Of a stretch of DNA of 52,174 nucleotides, positions 1 through 10,591 are shown one piece after another. The notes below the pieces were generated by a model. That model was given only the letters and a program-made list of their open reading frames with translations, searched no databases and was not told the DNA's origin. This DNA comes from Alphaproteobacteria bacterium (GTDB lineage Bacteria; Pseudomonadota; Alphaproteobacteria; RF32; CAG-239), in assembly GCA_017939155.1 (NCBI GenBank), contig JAGAZZ010000046.1:1-52174 (forward strand), read 5' to 3'. How positions within the stretch are numbered: the first letter of the stretch is position 1; each line of letters opens with the position of its first letter. The translations under genes and the position numbers were made by a program.

Positions 1-288
1 CGGTGAATTGTTTTTTCCATGAATTGTCAGACAATGTTAATTTGCGAGCGCTTGTAAAAGCGTGTTAGCAAATGTTACATTGCCTTGCCCGAAGCGAAGT
101 TATTGAGCGCATTAAGCGCGAAATCTACGCAGCAAGCAAAATCTACGGAGAGCTTGTGAAAGCCCTGACGGTATCTCTACCGACAAGAAGAAGTTTAGTG
201 AAAGTAAGATTAAAGTCAAGTTAAAATCTTGAATGCTATGGAGATTACCTTGCTCTTATGTGACTAACGTCCTAAGCGCATAATAGCT
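1..288. other. Unassigned left-edge region without a confident gene
   Basis: This stretch is visibly richer in G and C than the DNA after it, and I cannot assign it. On the plus strand an open frame enters from the left edge and stops at TAG 66-68, giving about 21 residues (…FFHELSDNVNLRALVKAC) that could be the C-terminus of a truncated gene. A second plus-strand frame at 72-224 would encode 50 residues from an ATG without a visible ribosome-binding site. The short element 'atctacg' occurs twice near 122-148. I looked for rpmI/rplT, which often follow infC, and for a tmRNA, and found neither. It may be the remnant of a gene or a structured repeat, but nothing here is decisive. Confidence 0.3.
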
Positions 289-317
289 AAAAAACGGCTA
301 TTCATCAGAATAGCCGT
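289..317 (-). terminator. Intrinsic terminator of infC
   Basis: A perfect 10-bp inverted repeat (294-303 with 308-317) encloses a 4-nt loop. Read on the minus strand it is followed by a run of six T (294-289). It lies 25 nt past the infC stop codon, so infC appears to end its transcription unit here rather than continue into rpmI-rplT. Confidence 0.85.
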
Positions 318-341
318 CTTTCATTTTGCCTTTTTACAGAA

Positions 342-881
342 CTACGCCGGAGAAACAACCATAAACATCTGCTTTCCCTCGAGCTTTGGAGCAGCGTCTA
401 CTTTGCAAAGACCTTCCAAATCTTCAATCAGCTTGTTTAAGATTTCTTTTCCCATATCGTTGGCGCTTAATTCACGCCCTTTGTAGCGCATTGTGAATTT
501 AACTTTATCCCCTTGAGCTAAAAACTTTTTAGCTTGTTTAACTTTTACTTCATAGTCATGCGTGTCTATCATCGGGCGGAGCTTTAATTCTTTAACGCTG
601 ACGACCTTTTGATTTTTTTTAGCTTCGTTCTTTTTCTTTTGTTGTTCATATTTGTATTTGCCATAATCAAGAACTTTGCAGACCGGCGGGGTAACCTGCG
701 GCGAGATTTCGATTAAATCCAACCCGACTTCCTGAGCGATTTTCAACGCTTCATTCAAGGATACGACCCCTAAATTTTCTCCATTATAGTTAATTAACCG
801 GACTTCTTTTGCTTTAATGTCACGGTTGATGCGTGGTCCGTCTTCAGCACGTACTGGCGCATTAGTATTTTCTGTAGCTAT
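342..881 (-). CDS. infC: Translation initiation factor IF-3
   Basis: IF-3 binds the 30S subunit, blocks premature joining of the 50S subunit and helps proofread the start codon. The product is about 179 residues, the normal length. It has the N-domain signature GPRINRDIKAKEVRLI and the 'Y..Y…KKKNEAKKNQK' linker, then the C-domain around KELKLRPMIDTHDYEVK. No ATG or GTG is available at the N-terminus. A TTG at 891-893 would have its own first bases inside the GGAGG motif (887-891). The codon at the right distance, 5 nt downstream of that motif, is ATA at 879-881. A rare start codon fits infC, whose AUU start in enteric bacteria underlies autoregulation; ATA here is inferred from spacing. A strong terminator follows the gene. 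Identity is certain and the start is likely. Confidence 0.95.
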   Translation of the reverse strand: MATENTNAPVRAEDGPRINRDIKAKEVRLINYNGENLGVVSLNEALKIAQEVGLDLIEISPQVTPPVCKVLDYGKYKYEQQKKKNEAKKNQKVVSVKELKLRPMIDTHDYEVKVKQAKKFLAQGDKVKFTMRYKGRELSANDMGKEILNKLIEDLEGLCKVDAAPKLEGKQMFMVVSPA

Positions 882-886
882 TGTTG

Positions 887-892
887 CCTCCA
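887..892 (-). promoter_or_regulatory. Strong Shine-Dalgarno of infC that decides an ATA start
   Basis: TGGAGG on the minus strand lies 5 nt upstream of ATA at 881-879. The in-frame TTG at 893-891 overlaps the motif, so it cannot be the start codon served by it. Confidence 0.7.
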
Positions 893-970
893 ATAAAAAT
901 TAAATTATCGGAAGTATAATAAATTAACTAATTCTAATTCGCAAGAAAAATTTGTATCTCAACGTGTTTT

Positions 971-1825
971 TTACATTGCGTAGCCGGTTTTGCGTGCAAA
1001 TATTGCCATACACCTATCGCTTTTTGCCAAAGCGGGCTCATAATACGACGAGTGGGCAAACAACACCTCTTTCTTGCTACGGTCAAACTCCACACCGATA
1101 AACCCTCTCTTTATCATGCTGTCAATCAGTTCAAAGCGGTCATACGGCAGAGCTACTTTAGGCTTAAAACAAGAAAGCACCGTTTCTTTTTCTATCGGCT
1201 TATGCAATAAAGAAATCTTGCCGCCGTCGGATGGGTCTATCGTGGTTTGAAATAAATTAAACCGGCAAGCAAAATACGGGGTCATATTCCACAAATTGCT
1301 ACGGTCTACAATTGAAGTGCAATCCGTGCACCCGAGGCGTCCAGCCTGCTTAATCCGATATTCAATCATTGTTTGATTTAGGGCATTACCGCGATATGCC
1401 GGCAAAACCGAATCGGCACCGAAAGAAGCTATGCGACTATTACCGCCGTTTCTTTTAGAATTAAAAAAATCATACTTGGCATTTGGCAATTCTTCTTGCA
1501 AATCCGCAGCATTTTCGCAAATTTTTAAGTATGACATCCCGACAAGCTGACTACCGACAAACACGCCGATATAATTAATTTTTTTGTTTTGAAACACATC
1601 GTAGTAATATTCTTTTGTGTGCTTATGGATAAAACATTCCTCACCGGTGCGCAAATTTTGATAAATATTTTCAGAAAGGCTGCCCATTGCCGGAGCGTCA
1701 TTTACGTTAAGCGGACGAATATAAAAATGAACCGGTTTTTCCTGACGGACGCCGTTGATTTTGGCAAGCGTTCCTTGCCAAACCATTTCGCCGTTTATCT
1801 GATAGGTTTTAATTTCCGTGTTCAT
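971..1825 (-). CDS. GNAT-family N-acetyltransferase-like protein
   Basis: The product is about 284 residues. The acetyl-CoA-binding segment of the GNAT fold is suggested by 'VLPAYRGNALNQTMIEYRIK', with the R-G-N-A turn and following helix, preceded by a beta strand (IASFGADS). The substrate is unknown. There is no signal peptide or membrane segment. I chose ATG 1825 because AGAGG lies just upstream; a longer frame from TTG 1915 would run through a terminator-like hairpin. The gene is divergent from ligA and is probably transcribed alone. The hairpin about 25 nt upstream suggests transcription attenuation or an upstream unit that ends there. It could serve in cofactor, amino-acid or N-acyl metabolism; the sequence does not say which. 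Confidence 0.7.
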   Translation of the reverse strand: MNTEIKTYQINGEMVWQGTLAKINGVRQEKPVHFYIRPLNVNDAPAMGSLSENIYQNLRTGEECFIHKHTKEYYYDVFQNKKINYIGVFVGSQLVGMSYLKICENAADLQEELPNAKYDFFNSKRNGGNSRIASFGADSVLPAYRGNALNQTMIEYRIKQAGRLGCTDCTSIVDRSNLWNMTPYFACRFNLFQTTIDPSDGGKISLLHKPIEKETVLSCFKPKVALPYDRFELIDSMIKRGFIGVEFDRSKKEVLFAHSSYYEPALAKSDRCMAIFARKTGYAM

Positions 1826-1845
1826 TTTATCCTCTCGTTTATATA

Positions 1846-1992
1846 TTAAAAAAAGCGGGTTCGTTCCCGCCTTATAATTTGATTTTGTGAATTTGCCTCT
1901 AGCAACACAAAACAAACGGCGGGAAAGTGATTTCCGGACGTTTTATCTTGAGCTGTTTTATGGTCAAATTCATTTGCATTGCTTTCTTTCAT
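1846..1992 (-). CDS. Possible 48-residue leader ORF upstream of the acetyltransferase gene
   Basis: An ATG at 1992-1990 opens 48 codons ending in TAA at 1848-1846, just beyond the GC-rich hairpin at 1855-1870. The predicted peptide has no recognisable domain, and no clear ribosome-binding site precedes it. Its last codons cross the hairpin, so a translating ribosome would melt it. It could be a leader peptide, or simply an open frame across an untranslated leader. Low confidence. Confidence 0.25.
   Translation of the reverse strand: MKESNANEFDHKTAQDKTSGNHFPAVCFVLLEANSQNQIIRRERTRFF
1848..1870 (-). terminator. Terminator-like hairpin in the leader of the acetyltransferase gene
   Basis: On the minus strand GCGGG (1870-1866), a 6-nt loop and CCCGC (1859-1855) are followed by seven T (1854-1848). 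This has the form of an intrinsic terminator, yet it sits directly upstream of a gene on the same strand, as an attenuator would. Confidence 0.6.
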
Positions 1993-2047
1993 AAAAAAGT
2001 TGCTGGTAGTATGCCATTTTTATAGAAACTTGTCAACAAATTTTGTA

Positions 2048-2053
2048 TATAAT
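2048..2053 (+). promoter_or_regulatory. Probable -10 element of ligA
   Basis: TATAAT lies 29 nt upstream of the ligA ATG in AT-rich DNA. No good -35 element is present at 16-18 bp, so this is a partial promoter call. Confidence 0.4.
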
Positions 2054-2066
2054 AGTTCTTAGTTAG

Positions 2067-4885
<2,819 letters not shown>

Positions 4886-4905
<20 letters not shown>

Positions 4906-7108
4906 AACCTACCTCTTCTTCTGCATTGGGGTCATAATCTATACCTAATTTAGACAAGATATCTTCATTTTCATCTGTCCTTTGGGCGACAATCCAATCA
5001 GGCACCCACGGAGAATGCGGTATCTTAGACTGCGCCAGCATTTTTTTATCAAGATAAAAACGCGGTGCGTCTGCCATAATCGGCGTTTCAATCGCCCCTT
5101 GCATTAAAACAACCTGCTTTAACATCGGCAAACTCAGCAAATCATTTGAACTGATGGCAGAAACGCCCTGTAGCTGATAGCTTACGTTTTTGGCAAACGG
5201 GTTAAAGTCTTTGTTGTTTATGCCGCCCTCACTTCTTGAAAATGAGGTTGTCTGCACGGTTTTGTTACCAATCATTTTAGAGAAACGCTGTGCTGTCTGT
5301 TCGTTGTTTTGTGACAAGATAACTTTGCAGGCCGTGGTAGAAATCACGGTTTCAAGGTCGTCTTTACCGTATTTACCGGAAATTTGACCTAAATCTTGTC
5401 CGATAAGCAGGTATGACACTTTTTGACCACGTCCGACCGCCGGCCCATCAATAACCGCTTTTAATTTAGGCATTTGCGGAAACTCGTCGAGTACAAACAA
5501 TACAGGGAACGGCCCCATTTTGCCATCGGTTTTGTTCACAAAGTTCGGCGGATTAGAAATAAGATACGCACTCATCAAATCCACAAACGTTGCGCTAATC
5601 GGGTTTAAGGCTTGGGCGTCGGTTTGGTTTACGGACAGATAAACCGAAATCGGTTTCCACTCGCCGGTAACAGGGTCTTTCATTCCGCGCAAGTCTTTAA
5701 ACTTCAGGTCAGAAAAACTTGTTCTGGCAACAACAGCCGAGTTTTTAAAGATACCGATACCGGTTAAACCTGTTGACATAACAGAACCACGCTCTTTATC
5801 CGGCATTGCGCTCAAGGCACTAAGCTCGGTCACACAACGGCGAGAATAACCATAGTTGTTGGCTTCTTCCACCGCAGCGTCAAGCAAATCACGCATTGGG
5901 TCGGCCATAGCAGCCATTTGGTCGCCTTCTTCCAAACGACGTTTGATTTCATTGGTCTGCTCAATCTGCGAGGTTGTAATCCACTCCAAAATCATCGCCA
6001 TACACGGTTCGTGGTTAATCCACTTTTCGGGCAACAAATTCCAAGTACCGATAGGAAGATAGTTTTCTATTGTCATATTACCGCTTTGCAAGTCCTGAAT
6101 AGCTTTAGCGGCATTTGCCCGCAAACCTCCAACACTCATATCTTCATAATAGTGAATAAGGTCTGCCTTATCTTTCTCGGTCATTGAACCTTCATAGATT
6201 TTTTGAATAAATTTTTCATTAGCTAAAGCTCGTTCGCACTTTGAAGAAACAAAGTGAATAAAACCGCACAAAGCGCTTCGACCGGTTTTAGACCAGTGCG
6301 GGTCTGCTCCGCCTTTCGGGTCTTCCACCAGCGTATTGCACATTGAATCGACATACAAGTCACGCGCAGGACCGGGAGCCGGTAATGCCCCAGGAGAGAG
6401 AGGGTTCCAACTCGGATAATATTCCCCGGTTTCAGGGTTATCCTCTTTACCCCAGTTAATAACAAACACTGGTCCTACTTTGTTTCTTGCGCCGGTTGTA
6501 CTATAACACAACTCAGGTTTCGGGTCGTTTACGATAATACTTAAACCCTCTGAGTTAAAAATTGTCGGAATAACCACACCGGCAGTTTTACCGGTACCCG
6601 GAGGCGCGCAGCATAGAGTTGATAATGTTTCTTTTAATTTCAACATCTTACCTTGGAAGCGTCCGACAACCATACAGAAACCATCAAACCCCAACAACGG
6701 CATTCTTTCAATATCTCGCAGAGTGGCAATATGCGCTGAACCGTGGACATTTGATTGAAAACGATACGGACATTTTATTCCACCCACCAACAAGATTACC
6801 GGAAAGGAAATAAACGGGAGAATCGGCAGCCACAAGCTTAATTTAAATTCTCCGTTATAGCGATAGATTTGGCGAAACCATCTAGCATAGCGGTCATAAA
6901 GAAAGCCGGGGTCAACCAAAGATTTTTTAACAAAACGGACAACCAAATCCATACTTTCTTTTGAAATCCCTTTTTGAACCAAAAAAGCTAACGGTTGTGC
7001 CAAATACGCCAAAGCTGCCGTGACTATTAACGCTATGAAAAACGTTATCGTCATCCAACGGACGGCGTTGTCATATTCTTCCCACTCTTTTCCTCTTTCT
7101 TTTGCCAT
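4886..7108 (-). CDS. VirD4/TraG-type type IV coupling ATPase
   Basis: Coupling proteins of this family are inner-membrane hexameric ATPases that bring DNA or protein substrates to a type IV secretion channel. The product is 740 residues. Two N-terminal membrane helices lie near residues 18-38 and 92-110. The family block GSAHIAT (123-129) follows, then Walker A APPGTGKT (168-175, Lys174), the 'NDPKPEL' motif, a helical insert at about 280-430, Walker B VLFVLDEF (Asp541, Glu542), and 'AVGRG…IGQD' at 557-572. An acidic tail follows the ATPase domain. ATG 7108 has GAGGG upstream. It sits fifth in a six-gene operon with no relaxase, VirB or pilus genes in view. It could serve conjugation, effector export or another translocation job; its ATPase motifs are intact. 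Confidence 0.92.
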
Positions 7109-7128
7109 TTTTCCCTCTAATAATTAGT

Positions 7129-8403
7129 TTAAGCCAAACTTCTGATAAGTTTTTTTAGTTTTTCAAGTGTGTTTTTATCTGTTTTTTCTTCGCAGGTATC
7201 AACTGCTTTGGAGAACAGATGGATTTCTTTCGGACTGCCACGGTTTATTCTCGTAACGCGGATGTTCATTGTGTTCCATATCTCAAACATATCTTCCGCA
7301 TTGATGATATTTCCGGCTTGAATCACCACGTAAGACAGAATTTCAAAATTCATATCAGCAACGGCAAGTTTCGTTTTAAGAATATCCCGAGCCAAATCAA
7401 TCTTGCGAACAGGAGAAATCCGGTGACTACTTTCAGAGAACCACAGCGGCTCTTCGTCATTAAACTTTTCTTCATCAGCCAGCCAATCGCCGGACTCTTT
7501 ATCTACTAAACATAACAGCAACTGGTCTTTTGATACGGCGATATAATCTATGGTGGTGTTTTTGATAATTGCACTCGGGATTATATCAAACCCTTTTTGT
7601 TTTAAAACATCTAAAACAGGGGTATGAGATTCTTTGATTGGCGCTGCTTCTGGTGATTTATTTTTGTTCTGATTTTCTTTTTTATTGTTGTTTGTTTGGG
7701 CTTTATTTTCCACTTTAGGAGTTGGAGCTGTTTTTTCTTTTTGTGGTTGTTCCATCTCTATAGTTTTAGGGGTATCAACGGCAAGAGCTGTTGGAATTTT
7801 CTCCGGTTCTGGTTTAGAGTCAAAATCAAAGTCCAAATCAAAATCATCATCGTCAAAATTAAACAAAGCGTGATTTTCAGGCATTTCCGGATTTTTCTTG
7901 CTTGCCTGAAAAGATGTTGACGGTCGCGTGGCAGACAAATTGTTATTAATATTTGATTGTAATAAGGTTGCCGAAGGAAGCGGCGGTCTTTTTATCGGCG
8001 CTTTTTTAATAATCGGCGTCTTTTTGATGGTTTTGACTTCTTCGGTGACAGATTTTTTCTTAACCACAACCGGCGCTTTGGTTTTTAAGGTTAGTTTACG
8101 GTAGAGATATAACGGACTGAAAAATATTCTTTTTAACATACGCTGCCATTTGACAAGGCATAACCCGACCCAGCCGGCAAGCCACAATGGAATAGAGCTA
8201 ACAACAATTAGGAAAAAGCCCAGTTCGGAATTGCTTACCCCTGCCCCACTATTCCATTTATAGCTTAACAAGCTCCAATGTTGTTTCAAAAAGATGTCAA
8301 AATGCCAATTTATTAACAAAAGAACCCTGACGCCATCTATGAAGATTATGCTCCACAGATAGCCGATTATCAGAGTTTTTATTATAATTAGCAATGGTTT
8401 CAA
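7129..8403 (-). CDS. Two-helix membrane protein with long linker and C-terminal alpha/beta domain
   Basis: I do not recognise this 424-residue protein. Residues 1-90 hold two membrane helices around a W-H-F-D-I motif and a 'YLYRKLT' end, which match the neighbouring 163-residue protein almost without gaps. Residues about 110-265 are Lys/Pro-rich, then Asp/Glu-rich (FDDDDFDLDFDFDS), and look disordered. The last 155 residues form a mixed alpha/beta domain (GFDIIPSAI…IDYIAVSKDQLLLCL). This vaguely resembles nuclease-fold NERD/PD-(D/E)XK domains, but I see no complete catalytic set. TTG 8403 is chosen for GGAG 6 nt upstream. The gene ends 20 nt before the coupling ATPase gene. It probably belongs to the same complex, anchoring a cytoplasmic recognition domain at the membrane. 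Confidence 0.7.
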   Translation of the reverse strand: MKPLLIIIKTLIIGYLWSIIFIDGVRVLLLINWHFDIFLKQHWSLLSYKWNSGAGVSNSELGFFLIVVSSIPLWLAGWVGLCLVKWQRMLKRIFFSPLYLYRKLTLKTKAPVVVKKKSVTEEVKTIKKTPIIKKAPIKRPPLPSATLLQSNINNNLSATRPSTSFQASKKNPEMPENHALFNFDDDDFDLDFDFDSKPEPEKIPTALAVDTPKTIEMEQPQKEKTAPTPKVENKAQTNNNKKENQNKNKSPEAAPIKESHTPVLDVLKQKGFDIIPSAIIKNTTIDYIAVSKDQLLLCLVDKESGDWLADEEKFNDEEPLWFSESSHRISPVRKIDLARDILKTKLAVADMNFEILSYVVIQAGNIINAEDMFEIWNTMNIRVTRINRGSPKEIHLFSKAVDTCEEKTDKNTLEKLKKLIRSLA

Positions 8404-8458
8404 GTTATTCTCCGGTTTTTTATTGTTTTATTATAGGCTCCTATTAGTTAACAATAAA

Positions 8459-8950
8459 TTATTGTTTTTCATTTTCTCCGATTTTTGCGGCAATTTGTTT
8501 GCGCAAATCCTTTGACAAATGCGCTGTACCGCTTTGTTTTCCTTCTGATTTTAATTTTTCAGAGATAATTTCATCCAAAGTTTTATCTTTTGACCCCATA
8601 TTTTTTATTGAAACGTGTTCAACCTCCATAACTTTCGGTCGCGTTAATCTGCGATAAAGTACAATAACAGGTTTGGTTAAAAACTTACCCAGACCATATT
8701 TATAGAGTTTATAGCTGGCATAGAGCCAAACTATCGGGAAAAGCAACAACGTAAACAACAGACTACAATCTTTAAACGTATTAAAAACCCCGCCGTTTTC
8801 CCAGTAATTTTGCATTTTTTGGTAGGATACAGCGTTTAAAATGTCAAAATTCCACAGCAGGCGGAAAATTATCCGACCTAGAAAAAGAAAAACGATTAAA
8901 ACAAGGGCGCTGATAAAACAAAAACGAAATAATTTTTTTATTTTTTTCAT
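8459..8950 (-). CDS. Two-helix membrane protein, short paralogue of its neighbour
   Basis: The 163-residue product has membrane helices near residues 12-33 and 62-82, then a charged cytoplasmic tail (residues about 108-163). Residues 33-103 align with the N-terminus of the 424-residue protein next door: W, F-D-I, W, G and P are in register, ending in YRRLT against YRKLT. This points to duplication of a membrane module within the operon. The start overlaps the stop of the upstream 518-residue gene by 4 nt (ATGA), so translation is likely coupled. The function is unknown; a structural role beside the coupling ATPase is inferred from context only. Confidence 0.7.
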   Translation of the reverse strand: MKKIKKLFRFCFISALVLIVFLFLGRIIFRLLWNFDILNAVSYQKMQNYWENGGVFNTFKDCSLLFTLLLFPIVWLYASYKLYKYGLGKFLTKPVIVLYRRLTRPKVMEVEHVSIKNMGSKDKTLDEIISEKLKSEGKQSGTAHLSKDLRKQIAAKIGENEKQ

Positions 8951-10503
8951 CTTCTGCCCCCTATTCCATACTCTTTAACAGCTTTAAGAATCTTATATTT
9001 ATCACCGCTCAAAGGAAATTGCGTTTGGTCAGGACTTTTCGGTTTTCCACCGATTTCTCCGTTTTCAAAGACATAGCCATTTATTGACGATGTTGCCTTT
9101 GTCAGACTTTCTTGAGCTTTTTCCTTATGTTTTTTAGAGGTTAGCTTACCGGAAGACTGATATTTATCTGTGTCTTCTTGAGCCGTATTAATTGCATTTC
9201 TTACCGTAAGTTTATAATCATGGACGGCAGCGTTTCTTTTTTCAGGGTCGTTTTTATAAGTTTCTCGGATTTTAGCAATGTTTGTTGCTAAATCATTATA
9301 ATACCCTTTGCTATTATTCTCAATACTGGCTTCTGACGGAACAGATTTTATTTTCTTATGCATTTCTTCCAAAGTTTTACCGACGTTTTCAGCCAATCCC
9401 GCAGCATCTGCTCCAGAATTTTCAACCATTTGCGTTATTTTGCTCAGACTATCGGCAACAATGTCATTGACCGGTTTTTCCTCAGCATTAAGCAATGGGG
9501 TTATGGTTTTAATTGATTCTTTTAGATTTTCTTTTAGTTCATCAGGCTTGCTCTTTTTTTCTAATGTTTTCTTCATTTTTATCAATTCGCTTAAAACTTT
9601 AGGCGCCAAAATATTTTTATCTGCGTTCACAACGGCATCCATTGTAGATAAGCTTACTGCCATTTTGCGAAGTAAAATTTCTTCTTGAAGCACGTTATTC
9701 ATAATTTCCGGCGTTTTCAGAAAGCGAGCATATTTCTCTGCTTCGGGAGAATTTGGATTTTCTTCAGCTTTTTGAGCCAAATCTACGACCGTGGGATAAA
9801 ATGACGGTTCATTTTCCCAAACTTTCCAAACCGGAGCTATCCCTGTTTGGCTTCTTTTTATGTTTTCTAAGATTTCATTATGCGCTTGGTCAAACAATTC
9901 TTTGCCCTTTTGAGCATTTTGGGAATATCGTGCAATCAAATCATCTCTATGGTCATATACTGTTTTTTTCTCAGGTTCTTTCGACTTGGGCGCATCTTCA
10001 CTTCTTGAAAACGGTTTATAGAGAACCCAATCAGCAAAATCCAAGGTAATATTGGTAGCCTTATCAATCAACCAGTCATAGGAACCCATAATAAACTCAT
10101 CCCATATAAGCTCCATAATATTTTTGGCACCCCCGCCTTTTCCCGGTTTTTTATGTTCAGGAGCTTTAGGCCAATTACCTTTTTTGCTAGAAGCGGCATT
10201 AGAATCTTCTTGTTTGGCTTTGCCTTTTTGATTTAAATTTAAGTCTAAATCATCATAAGCATGAGATTCGCCAAGTGGCGCGTTTGAAGGTTCCCGAGTT
10301 GGAGCATTATTTTCATCTGTTTGTCCTTCAGAGTCCGGCGTATTTTGCTCATCATCTGAATTTTGAGGATTATCGGAGGGCTCCGTATCAGTTGACGGGT
10401 CATTCTTTTCAGGTTTATTGCCTACAAATTCATCACATTCACCTTCAAGTTTTTTTAATTCGTCATCCATCGAGCCTAAAACATCGTTTTTTTCTTCAGC
10501 CAT
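8947..10503 (-). CDS. Large acidic, helical protein of the coupling-ATPase operon
   Basis: I do not recognise this 518-residue protein. The first 120 residues are rich in Asp, Glu, Asn, Pro and Ser and look disordered. Residues about 130-170 contain an aromatic amphipathic stretch (WDEFIMGSYDWLIDKA…DWVLYKPF) that might touch a membrane or a partner. The rest is mostly charged and helix-forming, with likely coiled coils, up to a basic C-terminus (YGIGGRR). There is no signal peptide or clear membrane span. ATG 10503 has AGGAGG 5 nt upstream. The gene overlaps the next by 4 nt. A scaffold, adaptor or substrate role near the coupling protein is possible, but the sequence does not decide. Confidence 0.7.
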   Translation of the reverse strand: MAEEKNDVLGSMDDELKKLEGECDEFVGNKPEKNDPSTDTEPSDNPQNSDDEQNTPDSEGQTDENNAPTREPSNAPLGESHAYDDLDLNLNQKGKAKQEDSNAASSKKGNWPKAPEHKKPGKGGGAKNIMELIWDEFIMGSYDWLIDKATNITLDFADWVLYKPFSRSEDAPKSKEPEKKTVYDHRDDLIARYSQNAQKGKELFDQAHNEILENIKRSQTGIAPVWKVWENEPSFYPTVVDLAQKAEENPNSPEAEKYARFLKTPEIMNNVLQEEILLRKMAVSLSTMDAVVNADKNILAPKVLSELIKMKKTLEKKSKPDELKENLKESIKTITPLLNAEEKPVNDIVADSLSKITQMVENSGADAAGLAENVGKTLEEMHKKIKSVPSEASIENNSKGYYNDLATNIAKIRETYKNDPEKRNAAVHDYKLTVRNAINTAQEDTDKYQSSGKLTSKKHKEKAQESLTKATSSINGYVFENGEIGGKPKSPDQTQFPLSGDKYKILKAVKEYGIGGRR

Positions 10504-10591
10504 TGTAGCCTCCTATATTGAACCTTTGTTGTATGGTAACATAAAAACCTAAGGTTGTCTACTTTAAATCGGATATTTTGTCAAAAATAGT

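Noticed and set aside
1..288. tmRNA or ribosomal-protein genes (rpmI/rplT) beside infC
   Set aside because: No tRNA-like ends or tag sequence and no L35 or L20 motifs were found on either strand.
9308..9688. 126-codon open frame antisense to the 518-residue gene
   Set aside because: It lies within a long gene with proper start signals and operon spacing; no domain or ribosome-binding site supports it.
10504..10591. Internal promoter between the first two genes of the coupling-ATPase operon
   Set aside because: A TTGACA exists on the minus strand, but no acceptable -10 hexamer lies 16-18 bp away; a weak promoter cannot be excluded.
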